Part shown: piece after piece, positions 25,312-37,745 of the stretch
Position numbering within the stretch: position 1 is the stretch's first letter
Layout: the number at the start of each line of letters is the position of its first letter
Origin: Stenopsyche tienmushanensis
Lineage: Eukaryota > Arthropoda > Insecta > Trichoptera > Stenopsychidae
Assembly (NCBI GenBank): GCA_008973525.1
Contig: WACJ01000182.1
Span: 558,001-622,000 of the forward strand
DNA: 64,000 bases
Reading direction: 5' to 3'
Program-made: the position numbers and the translations under genes
Notes under the pieces: generated by a model
What the model saw: only the letters and a program-made list of their open reading frames with translations
What the model was told of the DNA's origin: nothing
The model's database searches: none

Positions 25312-25462
25312 TCTTATATATAAAAATCAATGTTTGTATGTTTGTTCATATTTATAATAAAACCAACAAAATAAAATAAATTTCATTCAAATCTTTCTAA
25401 ATTTCAAATGATAATTTTAGAACTATTACTTCTGTGGCAACAACGCGCCGGGTACCAGCTAG
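25312..25462 (+). mobile_element. 151-bp Helitron mini-element, complete ends
   Basis: Starts TCTTATATATAAAAATCAAT and ends GCGCCGGGTACCAGCTAG. It is flanked by A on the left and T on the right, as expected for Helitrons, which begin TC, end CTRR and insert between A and T without a target duplication. It is non-coding and depends on a Rep/helicase protein supplied elsewhere. A convincing 3' hairpin is not obvious; the best candidate uses the ggtacc palindrome. Confidence 0.75.
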
Positions 25463-26939
25463 TATATATAATAATATTCTACACACGTATTTACCACAAT
25501 TCATGGATCGTGTTATGGATATTTGTATAAATTCCTTCGTTAATAGGATTTTATAATAAAAAGCATGGCCTTTTATCGAAATCGATACGTTTCAATATGC
25601 TTTCAAAGAAACGTTGAAAGCTCAAATATTTATAGCCTTTCATGCACTTCCCTTTTAATACATATCGATGTCTAGACTCTACTCTCTGTTCTATGGTGTT
25701 TATGCCCTACTTACAATAATAAATCGTCATTCACTATAGTCAATAATCACTATACCTATTTTTGAAAGCTATTGTTTCTCAGTTGGATTCCATCGTGTAG
25801 TTTTTGAGATAATTCAGTGTTCATCTAAAGACCCATTCCATTGAAATGTCATCCTAAAAAATATTTGAATGTTTTTGTGATACAAGAAAGGATCACGCTT
25901 GTCTGCCTGCTTTATAGTTTCTGTGCTTTTTTTCTGGACTGGTGCGTATCCAATCTGAAGGCACGATTTAATTTCGGTTCCATTTTTGTGGTAAAGATTC
26001 GATTTTTCCTCTTATTTTACTCCAATAAAGCACAAAGTAGATCTGCAAAAACAAGATTTATTATTCACGATCCACGGTCATCTCTGCCCACACAATCCGC
26101 ATAGCGCCATTATTCATTATTTCATCGAATAATTATTAGTATGAAATTTTTCGTCATGATTTATTATGCAATCAAAGGCTATTTCTCTGCCATAAAGACG
26201 TGAATGTGTTTGTCTTTGTTGGAGATAGTGAAGGAGAGTTTAGACTTAAAACTAATCATACGGATGGTATAAAAAATGGTCTAACACTGCGTGAGCGTAA
26301 AATAAATTTAGGAGTGTTGTCCTAGACAACATAAATTGTCTATTTACTTTACCAGAAGAACGCCTGGATCTTGTGGATAGAACAGTAGTATTCCATACTC
26401 ATTTTGTTCACCACAAAATAACAGTGGCGTGCTTGAAAAAAACTGTTTTTTTCTATATATATATTCAAAATGCAAATTTATATAAAACTATAATATCCAA
26501 TGCATATTAGATTTACGTATTATTATCTGCAATAACGATCGAGAAAAAATAATTTATTCTATAATATTGTAACTCGATTCAAAAATCTCTTACTGTCCGA
26601 GTGTTTGTTATAGGAGTTTTTTTTAGATATTTTTTAAACAAATTTCTAAAGTTATTATATCATTATATTCAAATCCTCTTTGTTCAGTGTAATCCAACAA
26701 TATTTCAACACAATTCAACGTCGTTTTATAACTAATGTATTCACTGGTATTTTATTCAATTGTAGTGTCATTCTCATTTTCTTCCTCTTGAGAAAAAAAT
26801 AAACGATATTTACATCATTCATGCGCTTAAAACCAGGATCATTTAAATCATGATCGAGCTACTCTTCGATGTTTTCCCTATCCACGTTTTCAAAACATTT
26901 TAAATTATCCAATAATCCACATATCAGATACAGTAAACT
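25463..26939. other. AT-rich intergenic stretch, nothing recognised
   Basis: No gene recognised. The 87-codon plus-strand frame at 25841-26104 has a hydrophobic middle but no known domain. Confidence 0.35.
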
Positions 26940-27253
26940 CACACTAATCCGGCACCCCCTGTAGTCCGACATACTAATAAAGTATAGCACATTTGTACGA
27001 TAAAAATTCGTCTATGTAAAAAATGCAAAAGTGTGATTCTGGACCGCCTACATAAAATGATTATTTTGTAAGTTGGTAAGAGACAAACTTTCAAGAAAGC
27101 TAAACATCCAATAGTGATGGAAGCTTTGTATATGTGGTTTCTTCAGAAAAGAAACAAACATGTGAGCCCATATTGAACATGAAAGTAAAGTTGTTTTACA
27201 ATGAAATAACAAAAAAGAAGGCTTTGTAGCTAGCATGAGATAATTAAAACGCT
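26940..27253 (+). pseudogene. Tigger/pogo-type transposase remnant
   Basis: The left end cactaatccggcaccccctg, then tgtagtccgacat, matches the end of the short Tigger element at 39317-39671. At 27115-27165 the plus strand reads VMEALYMWFLQKRNKHVSP. This motif is typical of the CENP-B-type helix-turn-helix region of Tigger/jerky transposases (x-E-x-A-L-x-x-W-F-x-Q-x-R). After a frameshift an LNMKVKLFYNEI segment follows, consistent with the next part of that domain. The element stops abruptly at 27253, where hAT DNA begins, so the right part is lost or displaced. Confidence 0.65.
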
Positions 27254-28199
27254 TCAAAATTTTGATCCCTGGATTTCGGGATTGCATTAGACCCCATCTC
27301 GGGACCATCCCCGGAATTCCCGGGACCGGGATTTTCAATAGTTTAAGAAATTACATTGATAAAATATTACTAATAAGTCCATTTGTTTAATGTAAAAAAT
27401 AACTTGAAGGTGAAAGAATTATATTTATCTAAAAAAAGATAAAAATACAATTCAAAAATAGATAAATAATACACCAAAAAATTCAAATATTATTTTAAAA
27501 AAATAGCTCGAAGTAATATTAAATCATCGAGTGTTTCGTCATTTAATCTGGATCTGATTTTGGAAGCCGGGCAACTTGCTGCTGAAAATGCACGCTCAGC
27601 TTCCACCACTCTTTGGAGGTATCTTCATCAGATATTTAAATGCTAGTTCGAGTTGATGATCGCGTGAGGTCCCATTTTCGAATACCACCATCAATGTGAC
27701 TGATAAAATTCCTTTCTGCTGAGACGCACTAAAACTTGCAAAATTCCCGATTTCCCTACAAATTATTTATTTCCGTCGCTGCAGATGAATACTTTTACGT
27801 TATAATACTTTGATGTGATTCGTAATAATATTACGGAGGAATACAAAAATTCTGAGCCCCGTATCTATTATATTTCATATCGATATTCCCATTATTAGAG
27901 TCGAGGTGTAGTAAATACATCACCGGTAGGGAAAGATTATACAACAATTTGAAAAACATATATTTATACATAGATTAGACAGTTACTGCCCCTAGGTGTC
28001 GCCTAAGCTCACAAATTAGTACTTTCGGAAATGTTTCCAAGCGTCTAGATTTCGACAGAAATGTCTCGATTTAGTAGCCTTCATCGTGTTGGTGAAGTGT
28101 ACGATTTCTGTTAGATAAAAATTTCAATCTCGAATTTTCGGGATTACGTTTACAAATCCCGGAATTCTTAAGCATTTAAAATTGGATTGGATTCCCTAT
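27254..28199 (-). mobile_element. hAT-type element, copy 3
   Basis: Bounded by G+C-rich ends: caaaattttgatccctggat on the left and ttggattggattccctat on the right, with cccgggaccgggatt inside the left end. On the minus strand at about 27510-27660 it encodes the hAT dimerisation region: AERAFSAASCPASKIRSRLN, then DETLDDLILLRA, ending LK-stop. Compared with the copy at 46638-46859 there is one extra G just before this block (near 27610), which shifts the frame. The rest is the conserved non-coding interior shared with the other copies. It lies directly against the Tigger remnant, which suggests insertion into it. Confidence 0.75.
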
Positions 28200-31100
28200 G
28201 CTCAACTGTACCAATACGAATTTTGATCAAATTTATAATTAAAATATTAATTGGTTATCGGTGAATTTTTCAAGAAGTGTATTAAAATATCATACGTTTA
28301 TTCATAGTTTGATTTACAATGTGTGTATGTTGAGATTTGTACATCCATATATAGCGTCGTTGATTGTCCATAAAATTATATGGCTTTTGTAGTGCCACCA
28401 CTGACCGTCTTCGGAGCATCACACCCTTATCTGAGCTCTTAGCATCTTCGCCGGGAACGTTAATTAGGGTCCGAGACAATTTTAGGGTTCATTTTTGGAA
28501 TATGGACATCCCTGGCGTTACTTAGAGCTTTGTATATGCCAGCATTAGAGTATTATCTGGAAATTATTGCCAGTAATTAAGATAGTGACCACTCCGAACG
28601 AAGTATGCAGGCCGATGCGTAATTTGGGCGCTCCTAAGCTTCCAACCTCACAAAACATCATAATTTCACCTTATGCAATAACAGTGGGGGCTTAAGAGGC
28701 CCCTTAACTAAATACTGCCCATTTATTATGGCACATTAATATAGTGCATTAGAACTTTGTGAAATATGACCTCCGGAACGGCTGCGCGTGGAGAATACAA
28801 TTATAGATATGAACGAATCGATTTGGGGGTTGGTTTGTTTGGCTGTGCTTCGTCATTGTCATTAGGTTCTTCGTCTTCCTTTCGACCTGGTATTCAATCA
28901 GCATCGGTGTAAGAATTGCAAAATAGACCCATCCATTGGTTGGACAGAGGTCAAAAGATCCCATTGAGCCTCCCCTCGTGAATTCTGCTGTCGGTTTGAC
29001 CCCGATCTACTATTCACCATTGTGCACAATGAGTGGATTGAATACAAGCCTAATGCTTGGAATTGTATTAAAATATCACGTATTCATAAATCTTTGTCCC
29101 AGAAAGCCTCATAAACATGTTGCTGGACCAAAATATTAGACTACACGTGCTAAAACTGCAGTATCTAAATCGTAAATAAAAATTGTCGATAATAACTGTC
29201 TAACGTTTGTACACTTTATCAGATATCGCATGCGTTTTAGATGAGTACGTTTTGATATATTGTAAAACGAGTTTTGATCTTAGATAGTCCGCACTTTTGC
29301 CAGGTCACAACTTCTCAAACTTATCTGGACCATATTATATATATATTTTTTTTTTTTTGAGGTGACTTTTAGCAATCCTTTTATGGGATTATTACCAACC
29401 ATTTTGACATGGTTTTTCATGACATATATATGTGTTTTTTATATATATAAATACTTCGTTAATCTATTATTGGTGCTAATCTATCTATGGGAACTCTCAC
29501 GTGGTTAAAAACTCAATTGAATCTATAAATCAAGACATTTTAAAATTGGCGAACCCTCCATTTTTCATCACATGAAGAATTGCGCGAATGTTACATTAAC
29601 CCTTAATTTATGAATGATATATCTAACAGCTGTAGCACCCTTGTGTTTGATATCAAAATACAGACAAAGGCATATAAGAATGAATATATCAGTTTAGATT
29701 AAAACATGATTTATATTAACACATTCCCATCGGGTTTAAGCATATGTGCGTGTACCATCAGTAGACCGTAGCAATGTGATTCATTACCATTAAAAAAATT
29801 AAAACCCACTACTATGTTTACACATTCATATAAATAACAGTGAGATAACTCGAACGTTTTTATTTCTTGGGCGAAAAACAACGTTATGCATAGCCCGACG
29901 GGAATGTGTTAAGAAATTACTTTTGATTTTATTCAGTGGTTGTTTATAAGGGAAAGTCAATTCAAAAACATGTTTTTTTATATAGTAATATTTCACCGTA
30001 TTTAATTTATTCAGGACCATTTTCATTCTATGTGAGATTAATAATAAGATTAATAATACATGTTATAATATTTTATTAGTAAAGCTTAAATCTGTCATTT
30101 GGGCTTCCGTGGGAACGTGGTAAACTAGTTTAAGAATGGAACTTAAATTTGTAAATTTAAGCTAAAGATGTATCTTAAAAAAACATTTAATAACGAACAT
30201 ATTATATGTTAATGAGGAAAAAAATCTATTGATAAAAGTATTAATTTATTTTCAATATAAATTATATCAAATATATTACAACTGACTTTATATGGAGACC
30301 ATTTCGCCTGAAAGGACATCTTGTTTTAGACAGATTTACCTCAATTCCCCATGGGATAAGCCTTCACATAAAAGTGAAAGGTCAAGCAATTTCAAAATCG
30401 ATTGTACCCCATGGCGTATACTTATACGAATTAAATATTTAATCTAACGTAAATATTACTATGAAATTTTATTAAATTGGAGCAAATGATTGAATGCATT
30501 ATTTTGCATCTAAATCTGAGATGCAATGCTAAATTAAATATTTTAAAATACACAATAAATAAGCCCATAGGAACAGTTTGAGAATTCGTGCATTATAAAT
30601 TTCTAGAAGAGATCAACTTAAAAGATAGATAGCGGTTTGTAGCCCTCGGGCGGTGCCGGTTGTTTTATATAGTTCTAGAATATATTTGTGAGAATAAATG
30701 AGAATTAGTTTTTTTTTTAGTTCTGGGTGAATCAAGAAACCCAATAAAATAAAACAGTGCGTTTTGAAATGATAATGATGGATGGGCTCGTTTCATAGTC
30801 TAATTGCTCTAGTATATCAATACGTCATAAGAACTCCTTTGGGCACGAGCTGTGTTAACTTGTTTCAATATAATCGAACGCTGGATGATTTGTGAATTTA
30901 TGGCGCTCATGATGAACCCAATTTCACGACGTTGTACCTTGTTAAACCTTTGAAAACAATTGTTCTTAGAACTCCATAAGTATCATGCTGAGATGAAGCC
31001 AGATTCGAAAAGGCGGCCTGACCTATAGGGTCAAATGGAGCCGGACAAATCCAAAATAGAAGATCAACACAAAGACCTTTCTATTCCAGAAGTTGCTGCA

Positions 31101-32190
31101 TCATATTTTGTAGGAGTGCCCAATATAGAAGATCTGCTCAATAGGGCACACACGTGTATCTCGAATAATTCGTATTGAAATCGTGTGAAAAACTCGAATG
31201 AGATATTCGATTTGGAATTGGAAAATTATAATGGATTTTGTATGTATACGGGATAGCACAATTGCATACAAATTGTGACGATGTTTAAAACATACTTTCG
31301 TCTAGACTGATATATATTGATGAGAACTTCAAACGCTGGCGAGTTATATAAAAAGTTTTCTTTGATTTTTTTTGCTTGGAAAACTTGAACCAAGTCGTAC
31401 GATATACATTTTGATGGTCTAAAAATGAGTTTGAGGTGATTTTTTGACCACAAAACTAAATCATTGCCGCTTTGCTGATGTCACGTAACCTGAGATGCTC
31501 AAAGCCACTGAACTGTAACATCACCTCGTTTTATGATCTGTTTCATTCGTATATGAAAGATCGTAGCCTACATTTGAATAAGGCAGTGATGCGTTGTATA
31601 AGTGGGGTTTCAAGACAATGTGAACATATGAAGAGAATTATTATAGGTCAAAGACATGACACGGCCTAACCCCAATTTCTTGACAAATACGAAAAACACG
31701 AAGAAAACCCCCTTGATTATATATCATTCAAACAACAACAGCTCAATTAATAAGGTTGGAAGAAATATCTACTTCAAATGAGGAGGACCTAATTAGATAT
31801 ACAGGCAACAATTATAATGAAAATGGCGCTTGATTTAAAAAAAAATGTAAGTGGGTTATTTTAAGGCCAATACTATCGAAATTGGAGAACCAATCCTGGT
31901 CATGATTGATGAAGAAGCTCAAACATATTTTTAAAAATTAAATACAACCTTCATTCACTATTCTGAGTGACTTCTCCAATTAAATAGAAAATAAAACCTC
32001 ATTCATCATATCAAAGAAAATAGGGTCAAACAAATTTGTGTATTAGGTCAATATCATGTTTACTCCATAGACCTAGCAAAACGTTTGGCCACAGTTCAAC
32101 ATAAACGGTTAATCAATATTATATAAACATAGCCATTTTTATATAAACGCAAAAGTTAATAGGAAATAAATGCAATTTTTTCAATGTTAT
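28200..32190. other. 4-kb intergenic stretch, nothing recognised
   Basis: No gene, RNA or named repeat could be supported. A t-rich simple tract lies at 29338-29361. The frames at 28282-28479, 28749-29139 and 31472-31669 (65-71 codons) have no domain I know, and those at 28749-29139 overlap on opposite strands. Confidence 0.35.
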
Positions 32191-32667
32191 TTTTTTTTTT
32201 TTTTGAGGGGGATCTTTTTCTACGTTTTGCATATAAGCCCTATGTCATAAGAGTCAGGGTTATCAAAATGGAATAGGACGTGCCATATTCCATGGCTGGC
32301 ACGGTCTCCAGATCTGATACCACTAGATTTCTTCGCCCAGGGACGTGCCCTATTCCGTAGCTTGCGCGGTCTTCAGACCTGACACCACTGGATTTCTTTG
32401 TCTGGAGGCGTGCTCTATTCCGTGGCTTGCATGGTCTCCTAATCTGAGACCACTAGATTACTTTGCCTGGGGACACGCCCTCTTTCGTGACAACAATTAA
32501 ATAGAAATAGTTATGTTGACATTTTAAAGATGAAATTTTGGGTAAAATGTTGAAATAAAATTCTATTTTGACAACCTTCACACATAGGACATAGAGCCTG
32601 TGTGAAACGTAGCAAAAAACCCCTAACTCCCAAAAAATGTTTGTCGATCCATTTGCCAAACATCCTG
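32191..32667 (+). mobile_element. Family B element with three 65-bp repeats
   Basis: Long inverted ends: gatctttttctacgttttgc and atataagccctatgtcataa on the left pair with ggacatagagcctgtgtgaa and acgtagcaaaaaacccct on the right. The right end closes ccaaacatcctg, followed by TA. Inside, a 65-bp unit begins at 32279, 32344 and 32409, with a partial fourth at 32474. Each unit carries the R-S-P-D-L-T-P-L-D-F-F-type transposase fragment with independent substitutions. The outermost left bases are replaced by a poly-T run. Confidence 0.75.
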
Positions 32668-32776
32668 TATAATATATGGCCGGGAATCGGGTGTCTTTGA
32701 TATCAAATCACGGAAATGGGTAACATTTACACAATCATTGAAGGTTTGCTACCTTCAATGAATTTCGAATTGTATT

Positions 32777-33448
32777 AGTAAAAAAAAAATTAAAAAAACC
32801 ATACACTTGAAGAAAATCATACGATGAAGATAATCTACTAAATCGAGACACTCTCGCCGAAATCTGAACGCTTGGAAACAGTGGCGTAACCACTAATCGG
32901 CGATCTTAGACGACGCCTAGGGGCAGTTACTCTCTAATCTATGTATATATATAAATACAGTATACATATGTTTTTCAAATTGTTGTATTAACCTTTCCCT
33001 ACCGGTGATGTATTTACTACACCTCGATTCTAATAATGAGAATATCGATATGAAATATAATAGATACGGAGTTCAGAATTTTTGTATCCCTCCGTAATAC
33101 GTATTATAGTATATAAGTATTCATCTGCAGCGACGGAAATATCTCATTTGTCGGGAAATCGGGAATTTTGCGATTTGATATGAAAATGGGGGCTCACCAG
33201 ATCAGATCCAGACTTAAAGACGAAACACTCGATGCTTTAATGCTACTTCGGGCATATTTATTTTGAATTTTTAGTGTTTTACTTATCTATTTTTGAATTG
33301 TATTTTTATCTTTTCTTAAATAAATTAAATGCTTTTACTTTCAAGTTATTTTTTATATTAAACAAATGGACTTATTGATCATTTTTGATCAAATTTATTA
33401 ATGTAATTTCTTAAAATATTGATAATCCCGGTCCCGGGATCTCGGGAC
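32777..33448 (+). mobile_element. hAT-type element, copy 4
   Basis: Plus orientation: actaaatcgagacactctcg, gcttggaaacagtggcgta, gacgcctaggggcagttact, ctaccggtgatgtatttact, gaatatcgatatgaaatata, tcatctgcagcgacgg and gggaaatcgggaattttgcg. A residual dimerisation segment follows (ccagacttaaagacgaaaca) and the right end gtcccgggatctcggg. An internal deletion has removed most of the region before the dimerisation segment, so no transposase remains. It lies about 110 bp downstream of a family B element. Confidence 0.7.
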
Positions 33449-35805
33449 ATCATGGTTTATTAACCATGTTTACGGAAGCACAAATGACAGATTTAAGTTT
33501 TTAAAAAATACATAAACATGTGGTTGGAAATGGTTCCATAAAAGGGACTGCGAAAAGCAATTTAAGAGCCTTGCATGAATATTAAATGCACAACGAAACA
33601 AAATTTCATTATTGTATAGAAGCAAGGAAAACAGGAATTAAAATAATACACTTTAATCCCAGGACACAGTTTGTAGTCTCTTTGAGAACATAGAGATGAA
33701 ATTAGGTCACAGTTGCTCTGATGATGAAATATGCATGAACGATTCGCGGGTGGTTTAACCAGCTTAAGACTGAATTAAAATATTTAATAGTGTCGCTAGT
33801 TCTACTAAAAAGCAATTTACTTCTTCTCTTTTATGATGTTTTTCAATGCAGCACCATACACTTACAGTTCTTAATTAAGGAAATATTAACTATTCATATA
33901 TACGAGCATGAACGAATTACAAATAGAATTTAATAATGCATCACATACTCGTATATTGAGCGTTCGTCAATTCGTGCGGCACTTTCTCGTTTTAATATAC
34001 CCAAATCGCACAGCTCCAGGAATCAAGTGTTGATTTAGCTGCATTTGATAGCATCTAAAATAAAATTAGCATTTCAAATGCGGTTATCAATTACTGTGAT
34101 TTTATTTTCACTGATTTCTAATTTCAGTCCATATAATGGATTTTAAAAAAATATTTGTTTTTCGTCATTCGAATGTGTTAGAATCTGTTTATCTTTGGCT
34201 CGGACAAATAGTCAAACTGTAAATTACCAATGGAAATCTGTTATGTCATTTAGTATGCACTGCGCATGCGCTGATACTGCTTAATTATAATATGCTTGGT
34301 ATCCTTAGAATTTCGACACGTTAATATTGTGAGTCCCGAATATAATCCAATCTGATCTTCAGGATTCGACCATAATATAAAATTTTGAGATGTAAAAATG
34401 ATGTTAATAAATCATTCCTTCTGAAATAAACCGTTCCTAAATGTGTACATAAATGTGTTTGCTTAAGCTTTTTTTTAAATACGTCGCTTTCTGAAATGTT
34501 GTTAAGTCGAAATTTCGTTCGAAGAGTTTTCGATCATATTTCGGAAATACAGATGATTCAATCATAGATTGATTGCCTTTAGGAAGGTTTTTATGTTTTT
34601 TCAGGAAAATAGGGACCGAATTTTTGCTTCATTCACGCAATATACATTCCGAAGACGCATCTAGCGAAAGACACTTTTCTTGGGCCGAAATGGAATTGCA
34701 GCTCTGCCAGTATGACCTATCGTTACGAAGGCCATTTTTTTGGGGGCTTGATCTGGATCTTTAATCTAATCCAATTCTGGGCGCCGCGGGCCGTATTTTT
34801 CGAAGGGCTCGTGCGTATTTCGTGCCGTACGTTTGAGCCGTAAAATTGATTGAAGGCCTAATGGCACATTGCGCCCGGCTATGACGGAAAATTGTGATTT
34901 GTTGGGTATCGATATCGATATTTGCAGAGCTGTTTTCTATTCAATATCGGCCGCTGAGATTTATCGCAGCAATATGGCAAAATACTGGAGGAAGCGCGAA
35001 AGCAATCCATTACAGAAACAATTCAACCCGACCCGAATATTACCTCCAGCCCTTTATTTATTTACGGGAGGGCACGTAAATTACCTGATTGTTGGGAGGC
35101 CGCCCTCTAAACTGTAGCTTGAATATTAATTGGCGACTGCTCCATTGAAAGCCTGCGCTGTATGCGAATTAACACTTTGATATATATTGCAATTACGCAA
35201 CGCCTGGACCTTTAAAGCAAAGTCATCAATGCAAATGGTAAATGATTTATGTATGAACGCGAAACACAATACAACAATGTTAATCATAATTTGTAAACGC
35301 CTACGTGTATTTAAATCAATTTACACAATCATCGGCGTATTGGTGTTGCTCTTTTGCTCCGATGAACGCTCCTTGGGCGCTCACGTAATGAACACCGTGT
35401 CCAATCGATGCTCTTTTCCCATTCAATTACCTTTCAAAGTGTAATCAATTCCGATATCCGAAGAAATAAAAAGAGCTGCTAGATTGAAAGATGACTTCTA
35501 ATAATTTAGTTGTCTTGGGGATTAAAAACGAATTGAAAATCTTTGACAATTGCAGTAGAATATCATCATTTATCAATGTGCTTGAACGAATTGCTTGACT
35601 CTATGAACTTATTTATATTTTATTTATTAATAAACACACATTATTTTGAGTATTTCGACCAAATTTGTGATAATATATGACAACGGGATATGTGTGGCAA
35701 ATTGAACAAATCTTACAATTTATTGATTTATAAGGGGAACCGGTCAACTTAAAAAAGATACAATAATCCATATTTATATATTATAGATTTAATGTTTATA
35801 TGTTA
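33449..35805. other. Intergenic stretch with a G+C-richer patch
   Basis: No gene recognised. The part at about 34580-35120 is less AT-rich and holds overlapping plus-strand frames (34573-34764, 34869-35117, 34894-35079) with no known domain. It could be a conserved non-coding element or a decayed exon; nothing seen decides this. Confidence 0.3.
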
Positions 35806-36085
35806 TGGCGAATACCCGGAATGCAATGCCATAAGCGCTTAATAATTATTTAAAAATAAACGCAGTGCGTGGTTTATTGCTTCAGGTCACAGTGTAGCGC
35901 GAGCCAAAGAGCTGGGATCCAAAAGCATATGCACACTCGCTCTTGTCTCGAAAACAATATTTATACTATGTGTATGTTATTCCCGCAAGCGTAAACAGTA
36001 AGTTGACAAAGTTTTGTAGTAATCGGATAAACGGCTATGGAAGCGCATTAAATACGAACAAACAAATATTAATTGGTTTTTGATG
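35806..36085 (-). mobile_element. Helitron-type element, diverged
   Basis: On the minus strand it carries the 5' words gtttgttcgtatttaatgcg and tgtcaacttactgtttacgc, a gcgggaataacatacac block and the 3' words cttatggcattgcattcc and gggtattcg. These match the better preserved element at 38364-38574. The exact ends are blurred by mutation and it is non-coding. Confidence 0.6.
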
Positions 36086-36214
36086 GAAAATAGACACTTT
36101 TTAGAAAAATTGCTTATCATAGCCGTTCCAGCTGATCACAATAAAACTGTGTGTATATTATCGTTTATGTATATAAACCATTTGGCGTCACCAATTATAC
36201 CTGCCTTTTGGAAA

Positions 36215-36582
36215 GCCACTGTTTTAGCGTATGATAGTATGGTCGCCTATTTGCGAGCGAATTACAATGATACAGAAAAAGAATTATTATACGTTGAGCT
36301 CGGATACAGACAGAGACGGAGAGTATCTTGCGTATATCGTATCAATAATGATGTGTGAATGATATAATAAATCGATTTCAAGTGTATTGTTTATGTATAC
36401 TTGAATAAATTACTGAATATTGTATGCTTTCGACAGTGTTTATTTATTTATGTACAAGCTTCATACACATTGCGGCGGTCCTGACAGATAAGTGGATCTG
36501 CATGAAGATAAGTGGCGAACAAGCAAATATAGCATCTACGTTTATGATGATTTTAAATTAACTCACTTCCTCAAAGGGTTAA
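36215..36582 (-). repeat. Family A interspersed repeat, copy 4
   Basis: Reverse-complement copy. Its 5' end is the ttaaccctttgaggaagtga block, with TTAA at 36579-36582. All internal family A landmarks follow toward lower coordinates, down to ctcgcaaataggcgacca near 36240. The plus-strand 92-codon frame at 36080-36358 lies partly in this repeat and partly in the Helitron, and is not a gene. Confidence 0.7.
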
Positions 36583-37659
36583 TGATAATTTCATTACAAT
36601 AACAGTTTCAATATCTGATATTATAATCCAAATGCAGTGATGAAATGTATCCTCGAATCTAGATAATACATACTGCGCATGCGTTGATCCTGCTCAGTGC
36701 TAATTAGCGCAAATTTTATAATAATATTAAATAATTCAACACTGTTGAATAAACATTACACAAATACAAACTTCTCAATAGATATTAAATTCTAATATTG
36801 GACGCACAGGTTGATGCCAATATAATTGAATTCCCATCCTAGAACAACACAATTCAAATCAATTGAATTGCGCATCCCGACGTTAGCAAATCATAATAGA
36901 GATGGGTGTTGCTTTAATTCCATGATTTAACCCCAATTGTAGTTTCCGCCCTCTGGAACATTTCCATTTTCATTACGCTCAGACTAAACTTACTTCACCC
37001 TGTCACAAATCAAACACGACAATATGATGGAAGAAATTGTCATTTTTTGGATTAAATTTGATATGAAATATATTCTCGTTTGAATTAAAAAATGTTTAAA
37101 TTGGATTTAGTTAATTACAAGGCTTAATGGAACATATTTCAAAAAGCGTATGCCTACAGGGTTCTTTTAACCGGTGTTTAAGTTGATTTAACACATTACG
37201 CCATAATATCGCACCAAATGTTTCAAAAACCCATGTGCTATAATCAAATTAATTATGACCCCAAATTGTTGCCACCCTACCTGAAACTACATTAGCCACA
37301 TTGCGAAACAATATTTTAGCGTTTCTTTGCAGTGCACGTGCCAATATTTCATATAATTTTTATTTAAATTTGATCGACGCAATGTAAATTTATGAAATAT
37401 ATCGCGGCCATTGATGCTCCTAATATTTCTCAAGTGAAATTAAATATTTGTCAAATGATCTACCGTAATCCCCAATACGGGACTTTGAACTTGTTTCGGG
37501 CGAGTTGTCTCTTTCGGGTCCAGTTCCATATTTTTAATCTGAAATAGGTATTGTTATGGGGTGTCCAAGAGCTGTTAAATTCGCCATGCATATTGGGCAA
37601 ATGAGTCTATTGCAAGTGCATTGTGGCATGATGTAGTCACCTTGTAAGCGGGTAATTGT
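36583..37659. other. AT-rich intergenic stretch, nothing recognised
   Basis: No gene or named repeat seen. Confidence 0.35.
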
Positions 37660-37745
37660 GTCTTGTGTGCGGTATATGCAGCGGTGTGCGCGCGCACATG
37701 GCGGTGTGCGTGCATCCGCGCGTGTGTGCGTGCGTACATGCGAGT
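37660..37745. repeat. TG/CG-rich low-complexity tract
   Basis: An impure alternating purine-pyrimidine tract made of tgtgcg, gcgcgc and gtgtgtgcgtgcg words in an otherwise AT-rich setting. It explains the artefactual histidine-, arginine- and alanine-rich frames on the minus strand here. Confidence 0.7.

Noticed and set aside
27048..27338. 96-codon minus-strand frame
   Set aside because: It spans the junction of the Tigger remnant (coding on the plus strand) and the end of the hAT element, so it is a chance frame.
29338..29361. Poly-T tract as a SINE or LINE tail
   Set aside because: No target duplication or recognisable element body lies next to it; treated as simple sequence.
36080..36358. 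92-codon plus-strand frame
   Set aside because: It crosses from the Helitron edge into a reversed family A copy, so it is not a gene.
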